From assembly GCA_947493585.1 (NCBI GenBank), contig CANLRI010000002.1, positions 186,001-250,000 on the forward strand: DNA of 64,000 nucleotides, in the 5' to 3' direction. The translations under genes and the position numbers were made by a program. This stretch comes from an uncultured Planococcus sp. Lineage in GTDB: Bacteria; Bacillota; Bacilli; Bacillales_A; Planococcaceae. The notes beneath the pieces were generated by a model. It ran no database searches and was not told the origin of the DNA. It saw only the letters and a list, made by a program, of their open reading frames with translations. Position 1 is the stretch's first letter. Each line of letters opens with the position of its first letter. Shown here one piece after another: positions 37,576 through 46,382 of this stretch.

Positions 37576-38568
37576 ATGATTTCATTTAATCACGTAACAA
37601 AAAGCTACGGAGAAGAGATAACGGCGATCGATGACGTCGACTTCACAGTTGAACAAGGGAAAATCGTCGTGCTGCTCGGGCCATCTGGCTGCGGGAAAAC
37701 GACGCTGCTTCGAATGGTCAACCAGCTTGAGACCATCACAAAAGGTGAAATTATCATCAATGGGGAAAACTCGAAAGATTTGGATCCCATTGAGTTGAGA
37801 AGAAAGATCGGTTACGTCATCCAGAGCAACGGATTGTTCCCGAATATGACGATCGAAGAAAATGTCATGCTCGTACCGGACTTGTTGGGCTGGAGCAAAA
37901 AAGATAAACGCACACGCTTCGAGTATTTGATGAAACTGATCGGCTTGGATGCCAAGGATTACGGCAAGCGCTACCCGCATGAATTGTCAGGCGGCCAGCA
38001 ACAGCGCATCGGCGTCGTCCGCGCACTGGCGGCCGATCCGCCGGTCATGCTGATGGACGAACCGTTCGGCGCGCTCGATCCGATCATCCGTGACAAGATC
38101 CAGGAAGAGTTCCTGCAGATCCAGCGCGAAGTGAAGAAAACAATTCTTTTTGTCAGCCACGATATCGACGAAGCGATCAAAATGGCGGATAAGATCCTGT
38201 TGCTGCGCGACGGGGAAATCATGCAATTCGATACGCCTTCCGAAATGTTGGCGCATCCGAAAAACGAGTTCGTTTCCCAGTTCTTCGGCAAGGACCGTGC
38301 CATTAAAAGCTTAAGCTTGCACACAGTCGAAAACCTACGGGAAGTCATCGGGCTCGGGCCCGTGGACGAATCCATACAGGATACGAAAACGATCCATATC
38401 CACCAGGATCTGCGCAATACTTTATCGATGCTGTTGAATCAAGAAGCCGACCAGGTCATTGTCACCGATGAACAAGGCGAAAACATCGGGACGATCACCA
38501 TCGACCTGGTCCAGAAATATTTGCATTTTGAAATCAAAGGGAAAATGTCCGCCTCCCAGGAAGGGTGA
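37576..38568 (+). CDS. opuCA: Glycine betaine/carnitine/choline ABC ATPase (OpuCA type), single CBS unit
   Basis: A 330-residue ATPase: Walker A LGPSGCGKTTLLR near 35, Q-loop VIQSNGLFPNMT, signature LSGGQQQRIGV near 137, Walker B VMLMDEPFGALDP and switch FVSHDIDEA. The C-terminal region (about 250-320) contains one CBS-like repeat ending DQVIVTDEQGENIGTITID; B. subtilis OpuCA is about 380 residues with two repeats. CBS parts sense ionic strength or nucleotides in such importers. It is 18 bases after the permease. Confidence 0.9.
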   Translation: MISFNHVTKSYGEEITAIDDVDFTVEQGKIVVLLGPSGCGKTTLLRMVNQLETITKGEIIINGENSKDLDPIELRRKIGYVIQSNGLFPNMTIEENVMLVPDLLGWSKKDKRTRFEYLMKLIGLDAKDYGKRYPHELSGGQQQRIGVVRALAADPPVMLMDEPFGALDPIIRDKIQEEFLQIQREVKKTILFVSHDIDEAIKMADKILLLRDGEIMQFDTPSEMLAHPKNEFVSQFFGKDRAIKSLSLHTVENLREVIGLGPVDESIQDTKTIHIHQDLRNTLSMLLNQEADQVIVTDEQGENIGTITIDLVQKYLHFEIKGKMSASQEG

Positions 38569-38572
38569 TCCG

Positions 38573-39310
38573 GTGAAACGAAAAAAAATGATAGGCAATA
38601 TAGTCAGATACAGTTTATATGCAGCCGTCGCCGCTTTTTTCATCTGGGCGGTCTCGAATAATTATTTCGGCTATATCTTCACGCAGTCGGAGACATTCCT
38701 GGTGCTGTTGCGGCAACATATCGTTCTCGTGCTGGTGTCTTCCGTGCTCGCCATCTTGATCGCGGTGCCGGCAGGAATCCTCATCACGCGGCCGAAATTC
38801 AAAAAAGCGGAATGGGTCGTATCCAATATCGCCAATCTGGGTCAGACGATTCCGAGCCTTGCCGTTTTGGCGCTCATGATCAGTGTGCTCGGCATCGGCT
38901 TTCAAACCGCCGTTTTTGCATTGTTCATTTACTCGATCCTGCCGATTTTCCGCAACACCGTGGCAGGGCTCGATTCGATCGATAAGAACATGATCGATGC
39001 GGCAAAAGGGATGGGCATGAAACCCCACCAGATCCTGTTCCGCATCGAGCTTCCGAATTCCGCCTACTCGATTCTTGCCGGCATCCGGACAGCCGTCGTT
39101 TTGAATATCGGCACAGCCGCTCTTGCCTATGTGGTCGGAGCTGGCGGGCTGGGCGTCTGGATTTTCACAGGCATCAATTTATTCGATAACGGCTTTTTGA
39201 TCTCGGGCGCGATCCCGGTCACTTTATTGGCGATTTTGGCGGATTACATCTTGCGCAAAATCGAGTATGTGGTGGTGCCGAAGGGGTCAAGGCGTATTGA
39301 GAAAGCATAG
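38573..39310 (+). CDS. opuCD: Glycine betaine/carnitine/choline ABC permease (OpuCD type)
   Basis: A 245-residue permease with about six membrane segments; the ATPase-contact loop is NMIDAAKGMGMKPHQILFRI near 140-159, followed by AYVVGAGGLGVWIFTG. The GTG start is four bases after the ATPase stop, with AGGAAGGG inside the end of that gene, which implies coupled translation. Confidence 0.88.
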   Translation: MKRKKMIGNIVRYSLYAAVAAFFIWAVSNNYFGYIFTQSETFLVLLRQHIVLVLVSSVLAILIAVPAGILITRPKFKKAEWVVSNIANLGQTIPSLAVLALMISVLGIGFQTAVFALFIYSILPIFRNTVAGLDSIDKNMIDAAKGMGMKPHQILFRIELPNSAYSILAGIRTAVVLNIGTAALAYVVGAGGLGVWIFTGINLFDNGFLISGAIPVTLLAILADYILRKIEYVVVPKGSRRIEKA

Positions 39311-39338
39311 CGATAGCGAATAGGAGGAATCAGAAGTT

Positions 39339-40241
39339 GTGGGCAATTTACTTAAATTAATCCCTTTGCTGATCATCATGCTGATCTTGTCCGCCTGTTC
39401 GGGTGTGGCAGGAAAAGAAGTGACGGTTGGGGGCAAAAACTTCACCGAACAATACATCTTGTCGGAAATGACCGCGTTCTTACTGGTCGAAGAAGGATTC
39501 AAAGTCAACCAAATGAACAATCTCGGCAGCAGTGTGGTCCGTTCCGCACTCGTCAACGGCCAAGTGGACATGATGTGGGAATATACCGGAACGGCACTCA
39601 TCACCTATATGGGCGAAGAGTCGATTGCCGATCCGCAAGCGGCTTTCCAGAAAGTGAAAGAGATCGACAGCGACAATGGTATCCATTGGATGAATATGTC
39701 CGAAGTCAATAACACCTATGCACTCGTCATGAGAAGCGAGCAGGCGAGTGAGCTTGGGATCGAATCGATCAGCGACCTTGCCGATTACATCAACGAAAAT
39801 CCAGGAGAGCTGTCGATGGCATCCGATGCCGAGTTCGCCAACCGTTCCGACGGCTTGCCGGGCGTCGAAGACACATACGGGTTTGAATTTGGCTCCGGCC
39901 AGGTCAACCAAATGGATCTCGGCTTGACGCAGCGCTCGCTTAATAATGAACAAGTGGACGTATCGGTGGCTTTTGAAACCGATGCCACGATCCGCAGCTA
40001 CGATTTGGTCGTACTGGAAGACGACGAACAGTTCTTCCCGCCTTACCGGGCAGCGGTGACGATCAATGAGGACGTGTTTGAAGAATATCCTGAAATCGAA
40101 GAAATTACTGCCCGTTTGGCAGAAAACCTGAACAGCGATATCATGCGGGAGTTGAATTATCTCGTCGATGTCGAAGGCCAGAGCGTTTCAGTCGTTGCTT
40201 ATGATTGGCTTGTAGAAAATGGATTTCTAGAAGAAGAATAA
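39339..40241 (+). CDS. opuCC: Compatible-solute-binding lipoprotein (OpuCC type)
   Basis: A 300-residue binding protein. The signal ends in the lipobox LILSACSG (cysteine near residue 21). The mature N-terminus VTVGGKNFTEQYILSEM is the hallmark of the OpuBC/OpuCC group, as is MMWEYTGTALITYMGE. Glycine betaine, carnitine or choline are the expected ligands; sequence alone does not separate OpuB and OpuC types. AGGAGG is eleven bases before the GTG. It is last in the operon. Confidence 0.9.
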   Translation: MGNLLKLIPLLIIMLILSACSGVAGKEVTVGGKNFTEQYILSEMTAFLLVEEGFKVNQMNNLGSSVVRSALVNGQVDMMWEYTGTALITYMGEESIADPQAAFQKVKEIDSDNGIHWMNMSEVNNTYALVMRSEQASELGIESISDLADYINENPGELSMASDAEFANRSDGLPGVEDTYGFEFGSGQVNQMDLGLTQRSLNNEQVDVSVAFETDATIRSYDLVVLEDDEQFFPPYRAAVTINEDVFEEYPEIEEITARLAENLNSDIMRELNYLVDVEGQSVSVVAYDWLVENGFLEEE

Positions 40242-40265
40242 GGTTCATCAATGAAAACAAAGCAG

Positions 40266-40297
40266 AAACCGCCATTCCTTTTCAGGATGGCGGTTTT
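40266..40297 (+). terminator. Terminator after the compatible-solute operon
   Basis: AAACCGCCAT and ATGGCGGTTT arms with an extra CC/GG pair, then a T-run. Confidence 0.8.
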
Positions 40298-40348
40298 GCT
40301 TATTGGGGACATTAAAATAAAGGGGATTTTGCTTGGACGGAGAAATGC

Positions 40349-41266
40349 ATGTTAACAGACGAAAAGGAGGCACAAGCATTTATGGAACATGTCAAAGAAG
40401 GATTCATTCCCGTGACCGGGGGCAAAGTATGGTACCGCATCACCGGCAAAGGACCCGGTATTCCGCTATTGCTGCTTCATGGCGGGCCGGGAATGAAAAG
40501 CAGCGACAGCGACCCGTTGAGGCAATTAGGGACAGAGCGGCCGGTCATCCAATACGACCAGCTCGGCTGCGGGAAATCGGAGCGGCCGGAAGATACTTCT
40601 CTTTGGACCGTGGACCGCTACGTTGAAGAGCTCGGGCAAGTGATCCGAGCGCTCGAGCTGGAAGAAATCCATTTGCTCGGCCATTCCTGGGGGACGATGC
40701 TCGCCGCGTCTTATTTATTTACAAAACCACCAGGCGTGCGCAGTGTCGTGTTCTCAGGGCCTGCACTCGATGCGCAGCGCTGGGAGCGGGACCAGCGCGC
40801 TTATTTGAAGCAATTCCCGGAACAACTGCAAAAGACGATCGAGGAGAGCGAAAGCCTGGGAACGACCGATTCAGAAGACTACGACGAGGCGATGATGCAA
40901 TATTACAAAACCCATATGTGCCGCGTCGATCCTTGGCCTGACGAGTTCTCGGATGATCTCAATCAGCTGAACCCGAATGTCTACAATTATATGTGGGGAG
41001 CGTCGGAATTCACGGTCACCGGCACCTTGAAGCATTTCGATGCGACGGAGCGCTTGCATGAGATCGACATTCCGGCCTTGTTTACCTGCGGCCGTTACGA
41101 TGAAGCGACACCTGAAGCGACAGAACAGTATGCGAGCCTCGTTCCGGATGCGGAATTTCACGTATTCGAAAACAGCTCGCATATGCCGGGGGTCGAAGAA
41201 CCTGAAGCTTATGTGGAAACCGTGCGCGAATGGGTCAACCGCCAGGAAATGAAGCCGGGTGCGTAA
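40349..41266 (+). CDS. pip: Proline iminopeptidase
   Basis: A 305-residue alpha/beta hydrolase of peptidase family S33 that removes N-terminal proline. The oxyanion motif LLLHGGPGMKSS lies near residue 46, DQLGCGKSERPED near 72, the nucleophile elbow LLGHSWGTMLAASY near 112 and the catalytic histidine in FENSSHMPGVEEP near the end. Two starts are possible: this ATG (GGAGA upstream) or the ATG at 40382 (AGGAGG eleven bases upstream). No signal peptide is seen, so it acts in the cytoplasm. Confidence 0.9.
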   Translation: MLTDEKEAQAFMEHVKEGFIPVTGGKVWYRITGKGPGIPLLLLHGGPGMKSSDSDPLRQLGTERPVIQYDQLGCGKSERPEDTSLWTVDRYVEELGQVIRALELEEIHLLGHSWGTMLAASYLFTKPPGVRSVVFSGPALDAQRWERDQRAYLKQFPEQLQKTIEESESLGTTDSEDYDEAMMQYYKTHMCRVDPWPDEFSDDLNQLNPNVYNYMWGASEFTVTGTLKHFDATERLHEIDIPALFTCGRYDEATPEATEQYASLVPDAEFHVFENSSHMPGVEEPEAYVETVREWVNRQEMKPGA

Positions 41267-41296
41267 ACGGATTAATTGTGAAACTGATGCTATGAT

Positions 41297-41330
41297 AATA
41301 ACGAACCGCAAGCAATGGCGGTTCGTTATT
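41297..41330 (+). terminator. Terminator after pip
   Basis: AATAACGAACCGC and GCGGTTCGTTATT arms around AAGCAATG, with a short T-run. Confidence 0.83.
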
Positions 41331-41370
41331 TTAATGGAAAAAAGCTTTACTGACCAGAGGAGAGATAGCC

Positions 41371-42051
41371 ATGAATGAAGACCAGTGGCAACTAGCAGCG
41401 CAAGCATTATCTACTATAACGGTGACAGCACAGCCCGATAATGAACCAGTCGTAATCACTGGCATTGCCGAAGGATTCCGCTGCATCGGCGTTGGGACAG
41501 ACGCAGCCGTATTCCAGTCTGAGAACTTTCCGGAATATGCATTTAAAGTATACGCCGAAGGCAAAAAAGACAAGCTCGAAGCCGAAGCGAAGGTGTACGA
41601 ACAAATCGGGCAGTCTGTTTATTTCTCGACATGCTACGGAAGAGACGAGCGCATGCTCGTATTGAAATTCGAGCAAGGCCCGACTTTATTCGATTGTTTG
41701 CTGCAAGGCGTGTACGTGCCGGAACAGGCCATCGTGGATGTGGAAAAAGCGCGCGACTATATTCGCGAAATCGGCTTGAACCCGCGGGACATCCACTTAA
41801 AAAACATCATCTTGCAGGATGGGCGCGCGAAATTGCTCGACGTGTCTGAGTACATCAAGCCGGGCAACGATTTCCGCTGGGAGCACTTGAAAAAAGCGTA
41901 TCACGAATATTATCCGATCATCGACGGCAAACCGGTGCCATTCTGGCTGCTCGACACGATCCGCAAATGGTACCACCATTGGAACCGCTATTCCGCGAAC
42001 TTCGAAGAATTCATGCGCATCGTGTCCAAACAATTGAATTACCGGAAATAA
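41371..42051 (+). CDS. Small protein-kinase-like protein
   Basis: A 226-residue single-domain kinase fold. The nucleotide lysine is in AFKVYAEGK near residue 56, the paired glutamate in EAEAKVYEQIG near 70, and the catalytic loop reads LNPRDIHLKNIIL near 139-151, giving the aspartate and asparagine. The usual DFG is replaced by DVSEY. It resembles the short YrzF-type kinase-like proteins of Bacillales. Substrates are unknown. GAGGAG lies upstream. Confidence 0.75.
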   Translation: MNEDQWQLAAQALSTITVTAQPDNEPVVITGIAEGFRCIGVGTDAAVFQSENFPEYAFKVYAEGKKDKLEAEAKVYEQIGQSVYFSTCYGRDERMLVLKFEQGPTLFDCLLQGVYVPEQAIVDVEKARDYIREIGLNPRDIHLKNIILQDGRAKLLDVSEYIKPGNDFRWEHLKKAYHEYYPIIDGKPVPFWLLDTIRKWYHHWNRYSANFEEFMRIVSKQLNYRK

Positions 42052-42094
42052 TTTAACCAACAACAGGCTTTCTAGAAATTCAAGAAGCCGCATT

Positions 42095-42260
42095 TTCCAA
42101 AGCTTATCGCTCGCTTTCCGTGGGGCGGGAATCGAGCCTCCTCGGCTTGCTCCACTTTCGCTATGCTCAAGCGTCGCAAATGAATGAACTCAGCGAAGCT
42201 TCGCTCATTCATTCCCTGCGGGGTCTCTCAAACCCGCTATTCCCACAGGAAAGATAAGGT
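42095..42260. repeat. Dispersed GC-rich intergenic repeat, copy 1
   Basis: About 165 bases with the recurring pieces CGCTCGCTTTCCGTGGGG, CGAGCCTCCTCGGCTTG and CCTGCGGGGTCTCTCA. Read on the minus strand, it matches the layout of the element at 51070-51174 (GAGACCCCGC, then GCGAAGC, then GAGGAGGCT, then GAAAGCG). This is a common non-coding repeat type between genes in Bacillaceae and relatives. The remaining part of the 42052-42590 gap holds no recognisable gene. Confidence 0.7.
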
Positions 42261-42424
42261 TGAACTACGTGAGACCTTATCTCTGCGAAGTAATGCGTAG
42301 CATTATTGAGCAGAATGTTTTCCGAGCGAATGCTTCTCCAAATGCTTAGATAGAATATTGAATTTTAAATGTAGAAAAATCTCCGTTTAATCTATATCAG
42401 CTCATAGACTTTTTTAACATTTTG

Positions 42425-42454
42425 AACAGGCTTTCCTTAAGTGGAAAGCCTGTT
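42425..42454 (+). terminator. Terminator-like hairpin upstream of the peptide-binding lipoprotein
   Basis: AACAGGCTTTCC and GGAAAGCCTGTT arms around TTAAGT, followed by GTT. It may end the kinase-like gene transcript. Confidence 0.7.
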
Positions 42455-42590
42455 GTTCTGTATAGAAATAAATAAGTGATAATATCCACTCGATTAAATT
42501 CAAAATTTTATATATTTTTCAAGAAAATTATTATTTGTATATAATAAGGGGAGGAATGCACTAGAGCGATAGACTTAGGAGGATTCATAA

Positions 42591-44276
42591 ATGGTGAAAC
42601 GAAATAAAGCTTGGGCGCTGGCAATCTCGGCCAGTTTGGCTGCGATGCTTGCAGCGTGCGGCGGGGAACAGGAAACCGCGACGGACACAGAAAGTGCTTC
42701 ACAACAAGGCGAATTGGACAGTGTCCAGGAATTGCGCTTGACGACAGGATCTGGGGTTCCGACCATGGATTCCGTAATGGCAGACGATGCGGTATCGTTC
42801 ACCATGTTGAACAATGCAGGCGAAGGCCTTTACCGGCTGGATCAGCACAATACGGCCATTCCAGCGATGGCTTCAGGCGAGCCTGAAATCAGTGAAGACG
42901 GGCTGACCTATACATTTACACTGCGCGAGGCAAACTGGTCTGATGGTACAGCTGTGACGGCGCATGATTTCGTCTTTGCGTGGCAGCGGGCAGCCGACCC
43001 GGAAACAGGATCGACATACGGCCCGTATATGATGGCGGGAACGATTAAGAATGCTGCTGCGATTGCAGAAGGCAAGCTGGACAAATCGGAACTCGGCATA
43101 AAAGCGCAAGACGACCAAACACTGGTTGTTTTACTCGAGCGGCCGGTTCCTTATTTCTTGTCCTTGATGGCATTCGGTACGTTTTATCCACAGAAAGAAG
43201 CATATGTCACGGAACTTGGAGATCAATACGCCATGGATTCAGAGAAACTATTGTCGAACGGGCCATTCACATTAGCGAACTGGGACGCTGCTGCGATGTC
43301 GTGGGAGCTTGAGAAGAACCCGGAATATTGGGATGCAGAAACGGTGAAGTTGGACAAAGTGGAATTTAATATCGTCCCGGATCCAGGGACAGGGGTTAAT
43401 TTATACGAAACAGGCGAAGCAGACCGTGCCGGCTTGGCTGGCGAATTTGCCATGCAATATGCAGAAGATGAGGAAGTCGTGCGCGTATTGAAGCCGTCCG
43501 TCTATTATTTGCAATTCAACCAGGAGCGCGAAGGCGAGCCGACACCGCTTGCAAACCCGAAATTGCGCAAAGCTTTGGCGTTGTCTTTCAATAAACAGGA
43601 TTTGGCTGATATCGTTCTCGCCAACGGATCGATTCCGGCAGATTTCTTGGTCCCAACGGAATTTACATTTGATGCGAATAATGAAGATTTCCGCCAGGTC
43701 AACGGGGATATGATGGCATTCAATGCTGAGGAAGCGAAAGCCTTATGGGCAGAAGGCTTGGAGGAGGAAGGGCTGACGGAAGTGAGCTTGGAGTACTTGA
43801 GCGGCGATACGGAACTGTCGAAAAAAATCGATGCCTATATGAAAGACCAAATGGAAGGCAATCTGGAAGGCTTGACGCTCGAGGTGAGCCAAGTACCATT
43901 CAACGTCCTGCTCGATAAAAACGAAGCGCAGGATTACGATATCCAAAGCACCGGCTGGGGCCCGGATTTCCAGGACCCGATTACATTCCTCGATTTGTTC
44001 GCGACGGAATCACCTCAAAACACGATGGCGTATTCCAATGAACAAGTGGATGAATTGCTGGAACAGGCGAACGGCGAACTTGCCTTGAAGCCGGAAGAAC
44101 GTTGGCAAGCCTTAGGGGAAGTGGAGAAAATCCTCGTTGAAGAAGATGCGGCCATTGCCAATATGTATCAGTTCGGCAGCATGGCGCTGCAAAAACCGTA
44201 TGTGTACGATGTCATCACGCATCCGTTCACGGGCGACTTCAGCTATAAATGGGCTTATATCTCAGGAAGAGAATAA
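42591..44276 (+). CDS. Oligopeptide-binding lipoprotein, OppA/SBP_bac_5 family
   Basis: A 561-residue extracellular solute-binding protein. A signal of about 22 residues ends in the lipobox MLAACGGE. The mature part has LRLTTGSGVPTMDSVMADDA, YTFTLREANWSDGTAVTAHDF and WQRAADPETGSTYGPYM, characteristic of OppA-type peptide-binding proteins. No permease or ATPase gene is adjacent, so it is an orphan partner of an importer elsewhere, as in several Bacillales. AGGAGG is eight bases before the ATG, and a TATAAT lies about 50 bases upstream. Confidence 0.88.
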   Translation: MVKRNKAWALAISASLAAMLAACGGEQETATDTESASQQGELDSVQELRLTTGSGVPTMDSVMADDAVSFTMLNNAGEGLYRLDQHNTAIPAMASGEPEISEDGLTYTFTLREANWSDGTAVTAHDFVFAWQRAADPETGSTYGPYMMAGTIKNAAAIAEGKLDKSELGIKAQDDQTLVVLLERPVPYFLSLMAFGTFYPQKEAYVTELGDQYAMDSEKLLSNGPFTLANWDAAAMSWELEKNPEYWDAETVKLDKVEFNIVPDPGTGVNLYETGEADRAGLAGEFAMQYAEDEEVVRVLKPSVYYLQFNQEREGEPTPLANPKLRKALALSFNKQDLADIVLANGSIPADFLVPTEFTFDANNEDFRQVNGDMMAFNAEEAKALWAEGLEEEGLTEVSLEYLSGDTELSKKIDAYMKDQMEGNLEGLTLEVSQVPFNVLLDKNEAQDYDIQSTGWGPDFQDPITFLDLFATESPQNTMAYSNEQVDELLEQANGELALKPEERWQALGEVEKILVEEDAAIANMYQFGSMALQKPYVYDVITHPFTGDFSYKWAYISGRE

Positions 44277-44278
44277 TA

Positions 44279-44310
44279 AAAAGGAGGATGGCAGCTGCCA
44301 TCCTCCTTTT
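44279..44310. terminator. Perfect bidirectional terminator
   Basis: A 32-base perfect palindrome with arms AAAAGGAGGATGGCAG and its complement, shared by the two converging genes. Confidence 0.9.
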
Positions 44311-44326
44311 GTTTTAGGTATTCATA

Positions 44327-46000
44327 TCAAAATGCGCCTGAGCCGCCGCCACCGCCGCCGACTCCGCCTCCAGTCCCAGCCATTCCGCCGCCGCTTGCAC
44401 TGGCGCTCGAACTTGTCGTGGTGCTGGCTGAAACGAATACGGCCGTCATAAGAATCGGATTCATCGCGAAGCCAGAGACATCGTTTGCCGGCTCAGCGGC
44501 TGTGAAGGCATTCGCTTTTCGCTCGGCCGTTTTCTGGTCGCTGCCGAGCAAGTACGCATAAGCGCGCTGCTTTTCGTCCATCGTCAGTTGCTCCCATTGC
44601 TCGCTCGGCAATTGTTCCATAGCGGTTTTCATGCTGCGCCATTCGTAGCGCACCCGGTGGCCTTCTTGCGTGATTGGTGAATAGCCGATCGCAAATCCGA
44701 GAGCGAGCATCGCAAGCGTAATAGACAAAGCCATCCATGGCAAGAGCCCATAAATGCCCGAAACGATGGCGAGGCCGATGAAGACCGCGCTCATGATGCC
44801 GACCGCCCAACGCAGGCCGATGTGTTTTTCATAAAAGTCATGGGCCAACACTTCGGCTCTCACTTCTTTATTCCACTCGGCTGTCGCTGCGTTATAGTCT
44901 TCGTGATTGATTTCATTTTTCGTATAAATTTCAACCTGTTCCAGAGTGAACTCCTGGCCATCCCCGATCGTATCGAATAATAGCCCGATCAGCACCGCTT
45001 CGTGCGGATGGTCGGTGTTGCGGTCAGCCAGTGCGAAATGATCTTCCGAGAGTTGGCGAATCTTGCGTTTTCTCATCAAATCCAAAATCGCCGCCGACAT
45101 GCCGTTCGCCGCTACATAGGTTGGGTTCGTGAAATGAAGCAGGGCGGGGATACTCATCGAGTCTTTCGGTACGAAAAATTCATAAGTGCCACTTTGGACA
45201 CTCCGTTTGCGTCTCGATGCCTTCAGCCAAGCAAATAGCACAAGCCCGATGAAGAGCGCACCAAGTATCGCGATGGCGGGAATCCCAATCGATTTTACGA
45301 TTTGCTGGTTGCGGGCAAATGCTGCTGCCTCGTTTTCGAGTTCTTCACGGTCACTAGCGAGCTCATCGCGCACCGTGCCGTCTTGCGCCGTGACGCCAGG
45401 GAACAATTCGGATTCAAAAATTGCTCGGATATCCGCATTTTCTTCGGCTGGCACATTGCCTAAATCGAAAATAGCGGTGCCGTCTTCTGTAATGCTCGCG
45501 ATATCAAACGCTTCGCCGTATCCAAGCGCTTCGGTTTCAGCTGCCGGGGCAGGCGGGATGATCGTAATCGTCATATCGCCATACTCACTTTCATTGCTTG
45601 CATCAAAGAACGGCCAGTAAAACTCGGCGCCGTCTTCAAACTTTTCGACAGCCCCGACGATCCGGTAGTTCAACTCGACTTGGATCGAATCGCCATCATT
45701 GCCAGAGCGGTAGATTTTGTACAGGCCATCTTCGACTTCCACTTCCAAGTCCCGGCGGCTGTCGCTCGCGGTAAACTCCTCGATTGACGTTCCTTCTTTC
45801 GGAATCAAGCTTCTCGTGATGCCATTAAACTCATCTTCGAATTCATATGTGAATTGTTCCGTGACATCTGCCGTGCCGTCTTCATTCAACTGGGCCTCGA
45901 TTTGCACTTCCGTAATATTGAAATCAACTGCAAAAACTTGGGTTGGAATGAGCAGCAGGAAAACGAGAACGACTAAAGCAATTGCTTTTCTATTTTTCAC
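44327..46000 (-). CDS. DUF2207 membrane protein
   Basis: A 557-residue protein: a signal peptide (KAIALVVLVFLLLIPTQVFA), an extracellular DUF2207 domain (about 25-220, with FNITEVQIEAQLNEDGTADV and FYWPFFDASNESEYGDMTI), a membrane segment near 240, a cytoplasmic part, two more segments near 400-440 and a glycine-rich tail (SASGGGMAGTGGGVGGGGGG). This is the usual DUF2207 layout, and the low-complexity tail is common there. Function is unknown. The start is a GTG four bases after GAGGTGATG. Confidence 0.88.
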   Translation of the reverse strand: MKNRKAIALVVLVFLLLIPTQVFAVDFNITEVQIEAQLNEDGTADVTEQFTYEFEDEFNGITRSLIPKEGTSIEEFTASDSRRDLEVEVEDGLYKIYRSGNDGDSIQVELNYRIVGAVEKFEDGAEFYWPFFDASNESEYGDMTITIIPPAPAAETEALGYGEAFDIASITEDGTAIFDLGNVPAEENADIRAIFESELFPGVTAQDGTVRDELASDREELENEAAAFARNQQIVKSIGIPAIAILGALFIGLVLFAWLKASRRKRSVQSGTYEFFVPKDSMSIPALLHFTNPTYVAANGMSAAILDLMRKRKIRQLSEDHFALADRNTDHPHEAVLIGLLFDTIGDGQEFTLEQVEIYTKNEINHEDYNAATAEWNKEVRAEVLAHDFYEKHIGLRWAVGIMSAVFIGLAIVSGIYGLLPWMALSITLAMLALGFAIGYSPITQEGHRVRYEWRSMKTAMEQLPSEQWEQLTMDEKQRAYAYLLGSDQKTAERKANAFTAAEPANDVSGFAMNPILMTAVFVSASTTTSSSASASGGGMAGTGGGVGGGGGGSGAF

Positions 46001-46155
46001 GATTCATCACCTCTTAATATAGAAGTACGGTTGAGGGGAGAGAAGGTTTCATTTATGAATTGGCATTGAACAGTCGTTAGGAGTTTCTCTAGTTAGCTTT
46101 GCAATTTTGGCGGGCGACGACAAGCAACATAAAAGAGGGCGGGCGATTGGGGGAG

Positions 46156-46360
46156 GGACCCCGAAAGTTAAAGTTCAACTCTTACTTCTGGGGTGTTTTA
46201 TATGGCGAAATTTAGTGAGGAATTAAAGGAGCGAATCGAACCTTATATTTATTACTACAACAAACGCGTTAAACAAAAAATGGCCGACATGAGTCCGGTG
46301 AAATACCGAACTCATGTCAGCCAATTAACTAGATAAACTAAAATTCTAATTTTAAGAAGT
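46156..46360 (+). mobile_element. Internally deleted IS3-family remnant
   Basis: The left end GGACCCCGAAAGT is followed by CTTACTTCTGGGGT, an inverted-repeat leader of the type seen at IS3-family ends. A 44-codon reading frame (46202-46336) starts MAKFSEELKERI, like OrfA of IS3/IS150-type elements, and passes straight into EPYIYYYNKRVKQKM and MSPVKYRTH, the C-terminal end of OrfB. The roughly 1-kb middle, including the DDE centre, is missing. The right end is not defined. Confidence 0.75.
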
Positions 46361-46382
46361 CACAACGGCCCAACAAGGCTTT

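Noticed and set aside
42052..42590. Protein-coding gene in the 540-base gap
   Set aside because: The apparent frames fall in the GC-rich dispersed repeat and lack ribosome sites.
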